Positions 1-7,170 are shown, numbered from the stretch's first letter. The stretch is 13,304 nt of DNA from Solobacterium sp. (GCA_017536845.1 JAFWCP010000150.1:1-13304); one strand, 5' to 3'. Translations and numbers: made by a program. The notes: a model not told the origin generated them from the letters alone.

Positions 1-2
1 AA

Positions 3-233
3 GATGAAGTCCATCAGGAAACTGCTGATGCTTCACAGAAGTGCTGCTCATATCAGGATGGTCCAGGTCCGGAAACATTGATAAGAACAGTACTGCATCA
101 ATACTTTACAGGAAAACAGCCGTCCTTAGAATATGTTTCAGGAAATTTGACTTCAGATTTGCCTGGAGAAGCGGATATTCCCTTCTGTATTTCAATATGG
201 GATAGAATATGGAAAAGAGAGGAATTGTCATGA
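3..233 (+). CDS. C-terminal part of an unidentified protein (5' end outside window)
   Basis: An open frame runs from the window edge to a TGA at 231-233, giving 76 codons without a stop. The residues look protein-like: a PETLIRTVLHQYF segment and, near the end, IPFCISIWDRIW. Its stop codon overlaps the preferred sulfatase start (ATGA at 230-233), a usual sign of two translationally coupled genes in one operon. I do not recognise the family. A second frame, ending with TGA near 86-88, is shorter and has no such link. An open frame of this length is only mildly unlikely by chance, so the ATGA overlap is the main support. Confidence 0.5.
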   Translation, partial: DEVHQETADASQKCCSYQDGPGPETLIRTVLHQYFTGKQPSLEYVSGNLTSDLPGEADIPFCISIWDRIWKREELS

Positions 234-1690
234 CCGGAAGACCGAATATCATTATCATCAACCCGGATGAAATGCGCTGGAATACAATGGGTCATATGGG
301 CAATCCTGCCGCAAGTACGCCGCGGCTGGATGCCTTTGCGCAGACAGATGCTGTTTCATTTGAAAACGCATATTGTCAGAACCCTGTCTGCGTCCCTTCC
401 CGCTGCAGTTTCCTGACCGGTTTATATCCCCATGTCCATGGCTATCGGACCATGCATTATCTGATGCATGACGGTTCGGATACCATGTTTGCCGAATTGA
501 GAAAGGCCGGCTATAAAGTCTGGATGAATGCAAGAAATGATTTCATTGCGGCGAACGTGCCGGGTGAAATGGGAAAGCAGTATGACGAAATCCAGCTGGC
601 CCCGTTTCTTTCAGCGCGTGCAGGCTTTAAGGTTTCGGAAGAATTTCCGTATTCCCACTATATCGGGGTGGTGGATGAAGTTACTCTTGATATGGCAGAT
701 ACCAGGGCAGCCTGTGACAGGATCAGACGGCAGAAAGAGGAAAAAGACCCATTATGTCTTTTTATCGGCTGGATGAATCCCCATGTGCCGTATGTGACGG
801 ATCATGAGCATTATGACCGCATCAACCCTGACCTGATCGAGGAAAGGGTGAAGTATGCAGAAACATCCGGCAAGTCGAAGATGATTCAGAAGCTCAGGGA
901 GTTTGCTGATCTTGGAAAGTTTACGGATGAGCAGTGGAAGGAAGTACAGCGCGTCTATCTTGCCCAGTGTTCCTATGTGGACGACATGTTCGGCATGATT
1001 GTGGATGCCTTAAAGGAAGCCGGCATTTATGAGGATTCCCTGATTGTCTTCCTGTCTGACCATGGTGATTTCGCCGGTGACTTTGACCTGCCGGAAAAGG
1101 CGCAGAATTCGTTTGAAGACATCCTGACAAAAGTGCCGCTGCTGGTGAAACCTCCTAAGGGAGAAACGGTGGATGCCGGGGTGACGAAATCCCTGGCAGA
1201 GCTGGTGGACTTCTATGCCACCGTCATGGATTATGCCGGGGTGGAACCGGGCCATGACCAGTTCGGCAGAAGCCTGCGTCCGGTGATCGAAAACAGAGCG
1301 GAAGAATTCCGGGAATATGTTTTCTGTGAAGGCGGCCGCCGGGCGTGTGAAAAGCAGGCGGATGAGTATCACAAGTATGGTGACGCCGGTCCGAAAAAGA
1401 CAAGCGATTACTGGGCCAAGATGAATGCGGAAGCGGATGATGACGCCCATGAAAAAGGCACCATGATCTGTGACGGCAGATATAAGTATGTGAAACGTCT
1501 TTCCGGAAAGGATGAGTTCTATGATCTGGAAGCGGATCCCGGAGAGAAAGTCAACCGGATTGAAGAGGAAGCGTATCAGGATAACATTCTGAACCTGAAA
1601 CTGGCAATGCTGGAATGGTACCAGGAAACATGCGATGCTGTTCCCCGGGCTTTTGATTCCCGTTTCCTGACAAAGGAATCTCTGAAGTAA
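230..1690 (+). CDS. Sulfatase family protein, Cys-type (arylsulfatase-like)
   Basis: This is a 486-residue alkaline-phosphatase-superfamily sulfatase that would hydrolyse a sulfate ester. An N-terminal NIIIINPDEMRW segment supplies the first metal-binding Asp (D13). CVPSR at residues 54-58 is the C-x-P-S-R motif in which Cys54 is converted to formylglycine. NPHVPY follows near 184, SDHG near 276-279 binds metal, and a Lys lies in LPEK near 290. Length is normal for the family. No signal peptide is visible, so it probably acts in the cytoplasm on imported substrate. I prefer the ATG at 230 over the in-frame ATG at 209, because AGAGAGGA at 216-223 is correctly spaced for 230 and the upstream frame ends there as ATGA. 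A maturation enzyme (anaerobic SAM-dependent maturase or FGE) must act on it; none is in the window. The substrate cannot be read from sequence. Confidence 0.93.
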   Translation: MTGRPNIIIINPDEMRWNTMGHMGNPAASTPRLDAFAQTDAVSFENAYCQNPVCVPSRCSFLTGLYPHVHGYRTMHYLMHDGSDTMFAELRKAGYKVWMNARNDFIAANVPGEMGKQYDEIQLAPFLSARAGFKVSEEFPYSHYIGVVDEVTLDMADTRAACDRIRRQKEEKDPLCLFIGWMNPHVPYVTDHEHYDRINPDLIEERVKYAETSGKSKMIQKLREFADLGKFTDEQWKEVQRVYLAQCSYVDDMFGMIVDALKEAGIYEDSLIVFLSDHGDFAGDFDLPEKAQNSFEDILTKVPLLVKPPKGETVDAGVTKSLAELVDFYATVMDYAGVEPGHDQFGRSLRPVIENRAEEFREYVFCEGGRRACEKQADEYHKYGDAGPKKTSDYWAKMNAEADDDAHEKGTMICDGRYKYVKRLSGKDEFYDLEADPGEKVNRIEEEAYQDNILNLKLAMLEWYQETCDAVPRAFDSRFLTKESLK

Positions 1691-1697
1691 TATGCAG

Positions 1698-1728
1698 AAA
1701 ACCGTATCCCGCGAAAGGATACGGTTTT
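1698..1728. terminator. Bidirectional rho-independent terminator between convergent genes
   Basis: A perfect 12-bp inverted repeat has left arm AAAACCGTATCC at 1698-1709 and right arm GGATACGGTTTT at 1717-1728, with a 7-base loop. The arm ends provide an A tract on one side and a T tract on the other, so it can stop transcripts from both sides. It lies 8 bases after the sulfatase stop and 10 bases before the stop of the opposing hydrolase gene. Confidence 0.9.
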
Positions 1729-1738
1729 GCTGAAAAGG

Positions 1739-2587
1739 TTATTCTGCTTTCAGATGGTCTTTGCGGTAGACGATGTTGCCGTCTTTGCCGTCATGGCGTT
1801 GAAAGTGCGGGCTGGCTGCTTTGGCAATACAGACATCCCGGTTCATGATACGGGCCGGAACATGGTCATCCGTTCCTTTCAGGATTTCATCGCAGACCTG
1901 GATCAGGTTCGTGAGCAGGTCTCCGGAAGCTTCCATCTGATGATGCATCATAAAGCAGCGGTCATACTTTCCTTCCAGCCTTCTGGAAACTGTTATCAGG
2001 TTTTCCCGGTATGTTTCAATCGGGGAAGTGAATTCGTCAAAGACAAAGGTTGCATTGTTTGCGGCATCGCCGGTAATCAGGATTTTTTCTTCCGGGATCA
2101 GTACCACCATTGTGCCGGGCGTGTGCCCGGGCAGGGCATATGCTTCCGCATGAATCCCGCCAAGATCCATGCTGTCGTTGTCATGCAGGTCTTTGAAAAA
2201 ATCAGGCGCTGTCGGAGGTATGTATTCTGCTTCTGCCCAGCTGCCGGGTTCTGCCCGAAGGTTGTGTTCAATATAGTCCTGGCGCACAGGAAGCGGGGAA
2301 TGCAGAAGGTATATCTCCTTGTCGGCAGGATTCATGTATACTTCCTTATCTATAAAAGCCGGAGCGCCAAGGGCATGGTCGACATGGCCATGGGTAATCC
2401 AGACAGTTAACGGAAGATCAGTCAGAGAGTCTGTCAGCTGACGCAGATTGCCGACGCCAAGGCATGTATCTATCAGCAGGGCTTTGTCTTCTCCTTTAAT
2501 GAGATACATGATTTCACCGGTGCGGCTGCGGATGGCATCAATATGGGCTGTGACTTTTTCCACGGAATAATAGTGATCGGAAATCAT
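1739..2587 (-). CDS. MBL-fold (metallo-beta-lactamase superfamily) metallo-hydrolase
   Basis: This is a 282-residue metallo-hydrolase of the glyoxalase II / lactamase-B type. The zinc signature HGHVDH is at residues 66-71, followed by PGHTPG (His155), TGDA (Asp174) and MMHHQ (about 213-217). Together these give the usual two-metal ligand set. LLIDTCLG near 37-44 is the strand before the first active-site loop. I chose the start at 2587 rather than the upstream ATG at 2632: AAGGAGG (complement of 2596-2602) lies 8 bases before it, and the promoter's -10 falls between the two ATGs. The gene is monocistronic, has its own promoter, and converges on the sulfatase. The superfamily covers thioesters, lactones, phosphodiesters and more, so I name no substrate. 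No signal peptide is visible. Confidence 0.92.
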   Translation of the reverse strand: MISDHYYSVEKVTAHIDAIRSRTGEIMYLIKGEDKALLIDTCLGVGNLRQLTDSLTDLPLTVWITHGHVDHALGAPAFIDKEVYMNPADKEIYLLHSPLPVRQDYIEHNLRAEPGSWAEAEYIPPTAPDFFKDLHDNDSMDLGGIHAEAYALPGHTPGTMVVLIPEEKILITGDAANNATFVFDEFTSPIETYRENLITVSRRLEGKYDRCFMMHHQMEASGDLLTNLIQVCDEILKGTDDHVPARIMNRDVCIAKAASPHFQRHDGKDGNIVYRKDHLKAE

Positions 2588-2615
2588 TTTCAGATCCTCC
2601 TTCAATGCTGGTTTT

Positions 2616-2645
2616 ATCATATTGCACATCATAGAATCCTGTCAA
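2616..2645 (-). promoter_or_regulatory. Sigma70/SigA-type promoter of the MBL-fold hydrolase
   Basis: Read on the minus strand, a perfect -35 TTGACA (complement of 2640-2645) is followed after 18 bases by TATGAT (complement of 2616-2621). Transcription would begin near 2609, about 20 bases before the start codon at 2587, which leaves room for the AAGGAGG site. Confidence 0.8.
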
Positions 2646-2682
2646 TCCGATCAGCGGTTCGACCATGGCGTGCCTGAGCTGA

Positions 2683-2883
2683 AGCAGCAAAGCATTTGTT
2701 TTCAGCGGTCAGGATTTCACGGAAGCTCTTAAGGAAGCAGAAAACCAGATCATCATATGCAGATATGCCTGGGCACTTCGAAACAGAAAGTATCGGGAAA
2801 AACATTTATTTGCGATTGTCTTCCATGGCAGGAAATGCAGGGTACGTGAAGTATTTGATCCGTCATTTTCTCAAGGTGCATAA
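2683..2883 (+). pseudogene. 3' remnant of an unidentified gene
   Basis: An open frame after a TGA at 2680-2682 runs to TAA at 2881-2883 and reads like genuine protein (KAFVFSGQDFTEALKEAENQ, then RYAWALRNRKYREKH, then VFHGRKCRVREVF). It has no ATG and no ribosome binding site. Its stop codon lies inside the loop of a rho-independent terminator (2873-2894), as expected for the natural 3' end of a gene. Just upstream, in another frame, 2658-2690 reads FDHGVPELKQQ, which may be an earlier piece shifted by an indel. I interpret this as the leftover C-terminus of a lost gene. I do not recognise the family. Confidence 0.45.
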
Positions 2884-2903
2884 GAAAGCACCTTTTGTTT
2901 TCC
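2873..2903 (+). terminator. Rho-independent terminator of the 2683-2883 remnant
   Basis: A 7-bp stem AAGGTGC (2873-2879) / GCACCTT (2888-2894) with loop ATAAGAAA is followed by a TTTTGTTTTCC tract. In the second copy of this segment (around 9001-9020) the loop and right side remain but the left arm is gone, so the hairpin is destroyed there. Confidence 0.75.
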
Positions 2904-3458
2904 TCGTCATGATCAGAAAATGTATATCACAGGATGGATTGAAAAAGGAGATTTTCTCTCCTTTGACGCCATTATAATATCATAAAACAAGCGAAATTTC
3001 AAGAGTTGTTATTCCTTTTGGCAAGCTGTAATAAATATACAGTACAACAGGAGGAAACAGATATGGATCACATGACTGCACTTGTCAGCACCTTTGCCAG
3101 AGCATACCATTACCGGAACAATGAAGAATGGGTGTTCGCTGATGCGTATGCGGAAAAGATGCTGAAGGAAGAAGAGTATGAAGGAATTGCGCATCACATG
3201 GCAGAAGGGATTGCGTATTTCGCACCGGGGTTTGAAGGCACAAAGGAAGAAGCACTGCGCTATATTGTGGACCATCAGCTGGCACCGTCGGTGCTTGCCC
3301 GCAGTGCCTTCTGCCAGAAGGCAATGGACAATGCCGTAAGCAATGGCTGCCGGCAGATTGTCCTTTATGCCGGGGGTTATGATACCACCGCCCTTCGTAT
3401 TCATAACAAGGATGTAAAGCTGTTTGATCTGGACCTGCCGGAGGTCATTTCGGATAAG
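2877..3458 (+). repeat. Duplicated methyltransferase segment, copy 1 (intact)
   Basis: This 0.58-kb stretch, covering the leader and the first 132 codons of the methyltransferase, is repeated in the same orientation at 9004-9560, about 6.1 kb downstream. Long identical blocks include TTTGACGCCATTATA, the ACAGGAGGAAACAGATATGGA ribosome-binding region (split here by single differences nearby) and much of the coding part. By eye the leader is roughly 80-85% identical, about as well kept as the coding part. That argues for duplication or import of a whole segment rather than selection on the protein alone. Confidence 0.85.
2944..3054 (+). promoter_or_regulatory. Leader of the methyltransferase: hairpin, TATAAT and ribosome binding site
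   Basis: A perfect 8-bp hairpin AAAGGAGA (2944-2951) / TCTCCTTT (2957-2964) is followed by TTGACG (2963-2968) and TATAAT (2973-2978). TATAAT is a plausible -10, but no matching -35 lies at the right distance. A small CTGTA/TACAG stem comes before AGGAGG (3049-3054), which is 8 bases from the start codon. In the second copy the large hairpin is degraded, while TTGACG, TATA and the ribosome binding site persist. I match no known riboswitch class here. Confidence 0.35.
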
Positions 3459-3950
3459 CAGAAAAGAATGGCGTTCGGCCAGCCTGTCTGCCAGGTCGAA
3501 TACATCGGCTGTGACCTGGCTGAAACCGGCTGGATGCAGGATCTTGTCCAGGCCGGGTATCAGAAGGAAGATCTGTCCTTCAGCAGCCTGCTTGGCATCA
3601 GCTATTACCTGTCCCGGGAGAATTTCCAGACCCTGCTTTCCGGTATCGGCAGGATCAGCCGCAAGGGCTCGGCCATCTGCTTTGACTATCCGATGGCGGA
3701 AGAAGGAAAGGAAAGCCAGCGCAATCGGGAACTGGCTGCCGCAGCCGGGGAACGGATGAAGGCGAAGTATACGTATGAACAGCTGAAGGCACTGCTGGAA
3801 GAAGCCGGTTTTGAAATCATACGACATCTGGATGCCGGGGCGGCGGAAGAAGCCTTCTTCACTTCCTACAACCGCAGATATCCGGAACATCGCATGGCAG
3901 CACCGCAGGGTGTCGGCTATTGCCTGGCGGTGAAACAGGCATCATATTGA
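3063..3950 (+). CDS. Class I SAM-dependent methyltransferase, LCMT (leucine carboxyl methyltransferase) family
   Basis: This 295-residue protein carries the hallmarks of the LCM family (PF04072 type). The SAM-binding motif VLYAGGYDTTALR is near residues 100-112, and the acidic FDLDLPEVI segment near 121-129 contacts the SAM ribose in relatives. YIGCDLAE comes next, then a C-terminal EQLKALLEEAGF helix typical of class I folds. In bacteria this family methylates small molecules, often carboxyl or hydroxyl groups; no substrate can be assigned. I use the ATG at 3063, which has AGGAGG 8 bases upstream, and not the in-frame start at 3006, which would add a non-conserved stretch with no ribosome binding site. 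A broken second copy lies at 9189-9572. The neighbouring SAM hydrolase operon makes a shared link to SAM metabolism possible but unproven. Confidence 0.88.
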   Translation: MDHMTALVSTFARAYHYRNNEEWVFADAYAEKMLKEEEYEGIAHHMAEGIAYFAPGFEGTKEEALRYIVDHQLAPSVLARSAFCQKAMDNAVSNGCRQIVLYAGGYDTTALRIHNKDVKLFDLDLPEVISDKQKRMAFGQPVCQVEYIGCDLAETGWMQDLVQAGYQKEDLSFSSLLGISYYLSRENFQTLLSGIGRISRKGSAICFDYPMAEEGKESQRNRELAAAAGERMKAKYTYEQLKALLEEAGFEIIRHLDAGAAEEAFFTSYNRRYPEHRMAAPQGVGYCLAVKQASY

Positions 3951-3974
3951 CAAGCGAAACGAATGCGGTAAGAT
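3947..3974 (+). promoter_or_regulatory. Promoter of the ECF S-component gene, overlapping the preceding stop codon
   Basis: A perfect -35 TTGACA at 3947-3952 includes the TGA stop of the methyltransferase (3948-3950). A -10-like TAAGAT at 3969-3974 follows with a 16-base spacer. The start codon at 4005 is 30 bases further, with AAAGGGGGT (3989-3997) as ribosome binding site. Confidence 0.6.
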
Positions 3975-4004
3975 AAAACTGTTTATGAAAAGGGGGTAAA
4001 TCGA

Positions 4005-4565
4005 ATGAATTCGAATACGTCTACAAAAACAATCGTTGCGACCGGCCTTGGTGCGGCATTGTTCTGGGTATTGTTCATGTTTGTCAAGGTGCCTTCTCCG
4101 GTGCCTGAGACCAGCCTTCAGCTTGCTTACGGTGTCTCCGCTTTCTTTGCGGTTGTGTTCGGCCCGATTCCGGGTTTCCTGGTTGCCTTTGTCGGCCATG
4201 CGCTGTCTGACTTCATGAGCTATGGCTCACCCTGGTGGAGCTGGGTCATTGCGTCCGGTGTTTCGGCGCTGGTGATCGGCCTGGCCCATGGCAAGGTGGC
4301 ACCGGCTGTGGAAGAGGGCAGATTCGGCCAGAAGGAAATCATCACGCTGGCTGTCTATGCCGTCATCGCCAACGTCGCGGCATGGCTTGTTGTGGCTCCG
4401 GTGCTGGATATTGTCATCTATTCCGAGCCGGTGAAAACCGTCTTCCTGCAGGGTATTGCAGCCTGCATCCTGGATGCCATCATTGCCATCGTCCTTGGCA
4501 GCATTTTCCTCAAGGCGTATGCTTCCACCAAGACCGGCAAGGGCAGCCTGTCCAGAAACGGTTAA
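4005..4565 (+). CDS. ECF transporter S component, UPF0397 family (PF07155)
   Basis: This is a 186-residue, very hydrophobic membrane protein with about five to six predicted membrane spans. It has the features of the UPF0397 family: an N-terminal T-K-T-I-V-A-T-G-L-G-A-A-L-F helix, ETSLQLAYGVSAFFAVVFGP, then GFLVAFVGHALSDF and the very characteristic YGSPWWSWVI (about 73-82). S components bind the substrate and dock on EcfT through small-residue faces in the first helix; the GLGAA run fits that. Databases often label the family 'riboflavin transporter substrate-binding', but that rests on weak ground. Here the energising module (ATPase plus EcfT) and a SAM hydrolase lie directly downstream, so a SAM-related cargo is an alternative. 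A terminator follows at once, so its expression may exceed or differ from that of the rest. Confidence 0.9.
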   Translation: MNSNTSTKTIVATGLGAALFWVLFMFVKVPSPVPETSLQLAYGVSAFFAVVFGPIPGFLVAFVGHALSDFMSYGSPWWSWVIASGVSALVIGLAHGKVAPAVEEGRFGQKEIITLAVYAVIANVAAWLVVAPVLDIVIYSEPVKTVFLQGIAACILDAIIAIVLGSIFLKAYASTKTGKGSLSRNG

Positions 4566-4572
4566 TCAGTTC

Positions 4573-4600
4573 AGCCTGTATGAGATCATACGGGCTTTTT
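4573..4600 (+). terminator. Rho-independent terminator between S component and ECF ATPase
   Basis: The stem AGCCTGTATG (4573-4582) / CATACGGGCT (4587-4596) has 10 pairs, one of them G-T, with tetraloop AGAT and a T5 tract to 4600 followed by CTTTTC. It would uncouple the S-component transcript from the downstream genes, at least in part. Confidence 0.8.
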
Positions 4601-4625
4601 CTTTTCAAAGGGATTATGGTACAGT
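4597..4625 (+). promoter_or_regulatory. Possible extended -10 promoter before the ECF ATPase
   Basis: TG-G-TACAGT (TG at 4617-4618, hexamer 4620-4625) resembles an extended -10. The -35 position 17 bases upstream is TTTTCT, inside the terminator T tract, and is weak. The predicted transcript would begin very close to the AGGGTGAT ribosome binding site (4631-4638), giving an almost absent leader. The same layout occurs at 8930-8958 and 11375-11403. Confidence 0.45.
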
Positions 4626-4641
4626 ATGGCAGGGTGATGAT

Positions 4642-6357
4642 ATGGAAGAAGTGATTGTATTCAAGAATTTCAGTTTTCAGTATTTTGAGCAGAGTGAACC
4701 GACCCTGCATGACATCAATCTCGTCATTCACAAAGGGGAAAAGGTGCTCATTGCCGGACCCTCCGGGTCGGGCAAAAGCACCCTTGGACACTGCATCAAC
4801 GGCCTGATTCCTTTTGCTCATAAAGGCGAGATCAAAGGCTCCCTGAAGGTCTGCGGAAAACAGACGAAGAACGAAAGCCTGTTTTCCTTAAGCAATCATG
4901 TCGGCACCGTGCTGCAGGATTCAGACGGCCAGTTCATCGGCCTGAGTGTTGGCGAAGACATTGCCTTTGCGTTGGAAAATGACCTGATTGAACAGGAAGA
5001 GATGAAAAACCGGGTGAAGAAGGTTGCCGGGATGGTGGATATGGAAAGCTTCCTTGCCCAGAACCCGCATGCCTTAAGCGGCGGCCAGAAGCAGCGTGTC
5101 TCCCTGGCCGGGGTGATGGTGGAGGATGCCCAGATCCTGCTGTTTGATGAACCGCTGGCCAACCTGGATCCGATAACCGGCAAGACTGCCATTGAGCTGA
5201 TTGATGACATTTCAAAGGACAGGACGGTCATCATCATTGAGCACAGGATTGAAGATGTCCTGCACCGTCCGGTGGACCGGATCATCCTGGTGGATGAAGG
5301 CAGGATTGTCATGGACGATACCCCTGACCGGGTGCTGGCTTCGGGGATCCTGGTGAAATACGGGGTGCGGGAACCGCTGTACGTCACTGCCGCAAGATAT
5401 GCCGGCATGGCGATTACGGAAGACTGCCATCCTTCCTCTCTGGATGCTTTCAAGGCTGACGGGGAAAAACTGCAGGCCTGGTTCAGTGCCAATTACATCA
5501 GGTCAAAGGACATCAGACGGAAAGACCTTCTTGATGTCTGCCATATTTTCTTTTCCTATAACGGCATCAGGCCGGTGCTGGATGATGTCAGCCTGATCAT
5601 CCATGAAGGGGAGATGTTATCCATTGTCGGGAAAAACGGGGCCGGCAAAACAACATTGTCTTCGGTGATCTGCGGGTTTATCAGACCTGATGAAGGAACC
5701 GTTTCTCTGAACGGCGAAGATCTTTCGAAGTACTCCATTTCCGAAAGGGCGGAGCACATCGGCATTGTCATGCAGAACCCGAACCAGATGATCTCAAAGA
5801 CGATGATCTTTGATGAGGTGGCTTTGGGATTGAGGATCCGGAAAATGGATGAAGAAACGGTAAAGCAGAAGGTCTATGATGCCTTGAAAATCTGCGGGCT
5901 GTATGAGTTCCGCAGCTGGCCGATTTCGGCTTTGAGCTATGGCCAGAAGAAACGCGTGACCATTGCGGCAATTCTTGTCTTAAGCCCGAAGGTTCTGATC
6001 CTGGATGAGCCGACAGCCGGCCAGGATTACCGGCATTATTCAGAGATCATGGAATTCCTGAAATCCCTGAATGAGAAAGGCCAGACGATCATCCTGATCA
6101 CCCATGACATGCATCTGATGCTTGAATATACCGATCGGGCCGTGGTATTGAGTGAAGCAAGAAAAATCGCTGATGAAAAGGCTTTTGAAGTGTTATGCGA
6201 TGAAGAACTGACAGAACGGGCAAATCTGAAGGAAACATCATTGTTCCACCTTGCCCGGAAAGCCGGCATTGAAGATGCCTTAGGCTTTACGGAATGCTTT
6301 ATCCATTATGACAGAGAGGTAAGAAGTCATGAAAATCAGAACCTTCTCATACAGTGA
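4642..6357 (+). CDS. ECF transporter energising ATPase, two ABC domains fused in one chain
   Basis: This 571-residue cytoplasmic protein joins the two ATPases that are separate EcfA1 and EcfA2 in many bacteria. The first cassette has Walker A GPSGSGKST (39-47), Q-loop Gln92, signature LSGGQKQR (145-152), Walker B ILLFDE (165-170) and switch His201. The second has GKNGAGKTT (330-338), Gln378, LSYGQKKR (431-438), VLILDE (451-456) and His488. The second signature has Tyr in place of the first Gly; this is tolerated in ABC proteins. Both sites look competent. The reading frame stays open upstream to 4456, but I use the ATG at 4642: it has a GGGTGAT site, the conserved fold begins there, and the extra stretch would cross the terminator. 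The gene overlaps EcfT by 29 bases. It would power uptake by the UPF0397 S component, and possibly by S components elsewhere in the genome. Confidence 0.93.
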   Translation: MEEVIVFKNFSFQYFEQSEPTLHDINLVIHKGEKVLIAGPSGSGKSTLGHCINGLIPFAHKGEIKGSLKVCGKQTKNESLFSLSNHVGTVLQDSDGQFIGLSVGEDIAFALENDLIEQEEMKNRVKKVAGMVDMESFLAQNPHALSGGQKQRVSLAGVMVEDAQILLFDEPLANLDPITGKTAIELIDDISKDRTVIIIEHRIEDVLHRPVDRIILVDEGRIVMDDTPDRVLASGILVKYGVREPLYVTAARYAGMAITEDCHPSSLDAFKADGEKLQAWFSANYIRSKDIRRKDLLDVCHIFFSYNGIRPVLDDVSLIIHEGEMLSIVGKNGAGKTTLSSVICGFIRPDEGTVSLNGEDLSKYSISERAEHIGIVMQNPNQMISKTMIFDEVALGLRIRKMDEETVKQKVYDALKICGLYEFRSWPISALSYGQKKRVTIAAILVLSPKVLILDEPTAGQDYRHYSEIMEFLKSLNEKGQTIILITHDMHLMLEYTDRAVVLSEARKIADEKAFEVLCDEELTERANLKETSLFHLARKAGIEDALGFTECFIHYDREVRSHENQNLLIQ

Positions 6358-7162
6358 CCTGGATACCTTTGTCCATCGTCTGTCAGGATTGTCCAAGCTG
6401 GTATGTTTCCTGCTTCTGACAAGCGCCATCATGTTTACGTATGACATCCGGGTGATCATCGGGGTGATGATTCTTTCCCTGGTCATGATGAAAACTGCGA
6501 AGATCCGTTTTTCACAGATCAAGGTCATGCTTGCCTATGTCTGTGCCTTTCTGGCCTTCAACTTTGTTCTGACCTTTGTCTTTGCGCCGGAATACGGGGT
6601 GGAACTCTACGGGACAAGGCATGTTCTGTTCCATCTTGGCGGGCCGTATACGGTAACAGCCGAACAGCTGTTTTACCAGGTCACCAAGCTCATGAAGTAT
6701 TTATCAGAGATTCCTCTGGGCATCATCTTTGTACTGACGACGCATCCTTCTGAGTTTGCCTCCAGCCTGAACCGGGCCGGGGTGTCGTATAAGATCTGCA
6801 CATCCTTGTCTTTGACCTTAAGGTATTTCCCGGATGTGGCCCAGGATTACAACACCATTTCCCTTGCTTCTCAGGCCAGGGGTCTGGAAATGTCAAAGAA
6901 GGCCGGCATGATGGAACGGCTGAAACGTTCGGGGGAAATCCTGATCCCGCTGATCATGACGACCATGGAACGAATTGAAGTCATTGCCAATGCCATGGAT
7001 TTACGAGGCTATGGCAAGCATAAGAAACGGACATGGTACTCTGCCAGGCCGTTAAGAAAGGCGGACTGGCTGGCTATGGGCGTGTCCTTATGTGTCTTGT
7101 TGGTATCGTTGGCGGTCAGGATCTTCATCAACCATTCGCTGTATTACAACCCGTTTATTTAG
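6329..7162 (+). CDS. ecfT: ECF transporter T component (EcfT, CbiQ-type permease)
   Basis: This is a 277-residue membrane protein with hydrophobic segments near residues 23-54, 65-86, 126-137 and at the C-terminus (about 243-265). The long cytoplasmic coupling region carries the two Arg motifs that grip the ATPases: ARG at 183-185 (SQARGLEM) and LRG at 225-227 (NAMDLRGYG). The second departs from the common A-R-G but is seen in CbiQ/YkoC-type relatives. The start has a GAGAGG site (6314-6319) and lies inside the end of the ATPase gene, which indicates translational coupling. The stop codon TAG at 7160-7162 is part of the ribosome binding site of the next gene, again tight coupling. It links the S component to the fused ATPase. 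Confidence 0.92.
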   Translation: MKIRTFSYSDLDTFVHRLSGLSKLVCFLLLTSAIMFTYDIRVIIGVMILSLVMMKTAKIRFSQIKVMLAYVCAFLAFNFVLTFVFAPEYGVELYGTRHVLFHLGGPYTVTAEQLFYQVTKLMKYLSEIPLGIIFVLTTHPSEFASSLNRAGVSYKICTSLSLTLRYFPDVAQDYNTISLASQARGLEMSKKAGMMERLKRSGEILIPLIMTTMERIEVIANAMDLRGYGKHKKRTWYSARPLRKADWLAMGVSLCVLLVSLAVRIFINHSLYYNPFI

Positions 7163-7170
7163 GAGGAGAT

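Noticed and set aside
1727..2410. 227-codon plus-strand ORF opposite the MBL-fold hydrolase
   Set aside because: It is antisense to the gene with the HGHVDH zinc motif, promoter and ribosome binding site; it also starts inside the terminator.
2696..2977. 93-codon plus-strand ORF before the methyltransferase
   Set aside because: It crosses the terminator at 2873-2894 and the leader hairpin, has no ribosome binding site, and conflicts with the more protein-like remnant frame 2683-2883.
3009..3890. 293-codon minus-strand ORF opposite the methyltransferase
   Set aside because: It is a shadow of the well-supported plus-strand gene. It has low-complexity hydrophobic/Cys/His-rich composition and no family features, and its equivalent appears opposite the dead copy (9171-9806).
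3951..4004. FMN or SAM riboswitch before the S component
   Set aside because: Only 54 bases separate the genes and none of the conserved riboswitch cores can be recognised. The methyltransferase leader (2884-3062) was also checked and matches none I know.
4456..4641. N-terminal extension of the ECF ATPase
   Set aside because: The extra 62 codons overlap the end of the S-component gene and the terminator, with no family similarity; the ATG at 4642 has a proper context.
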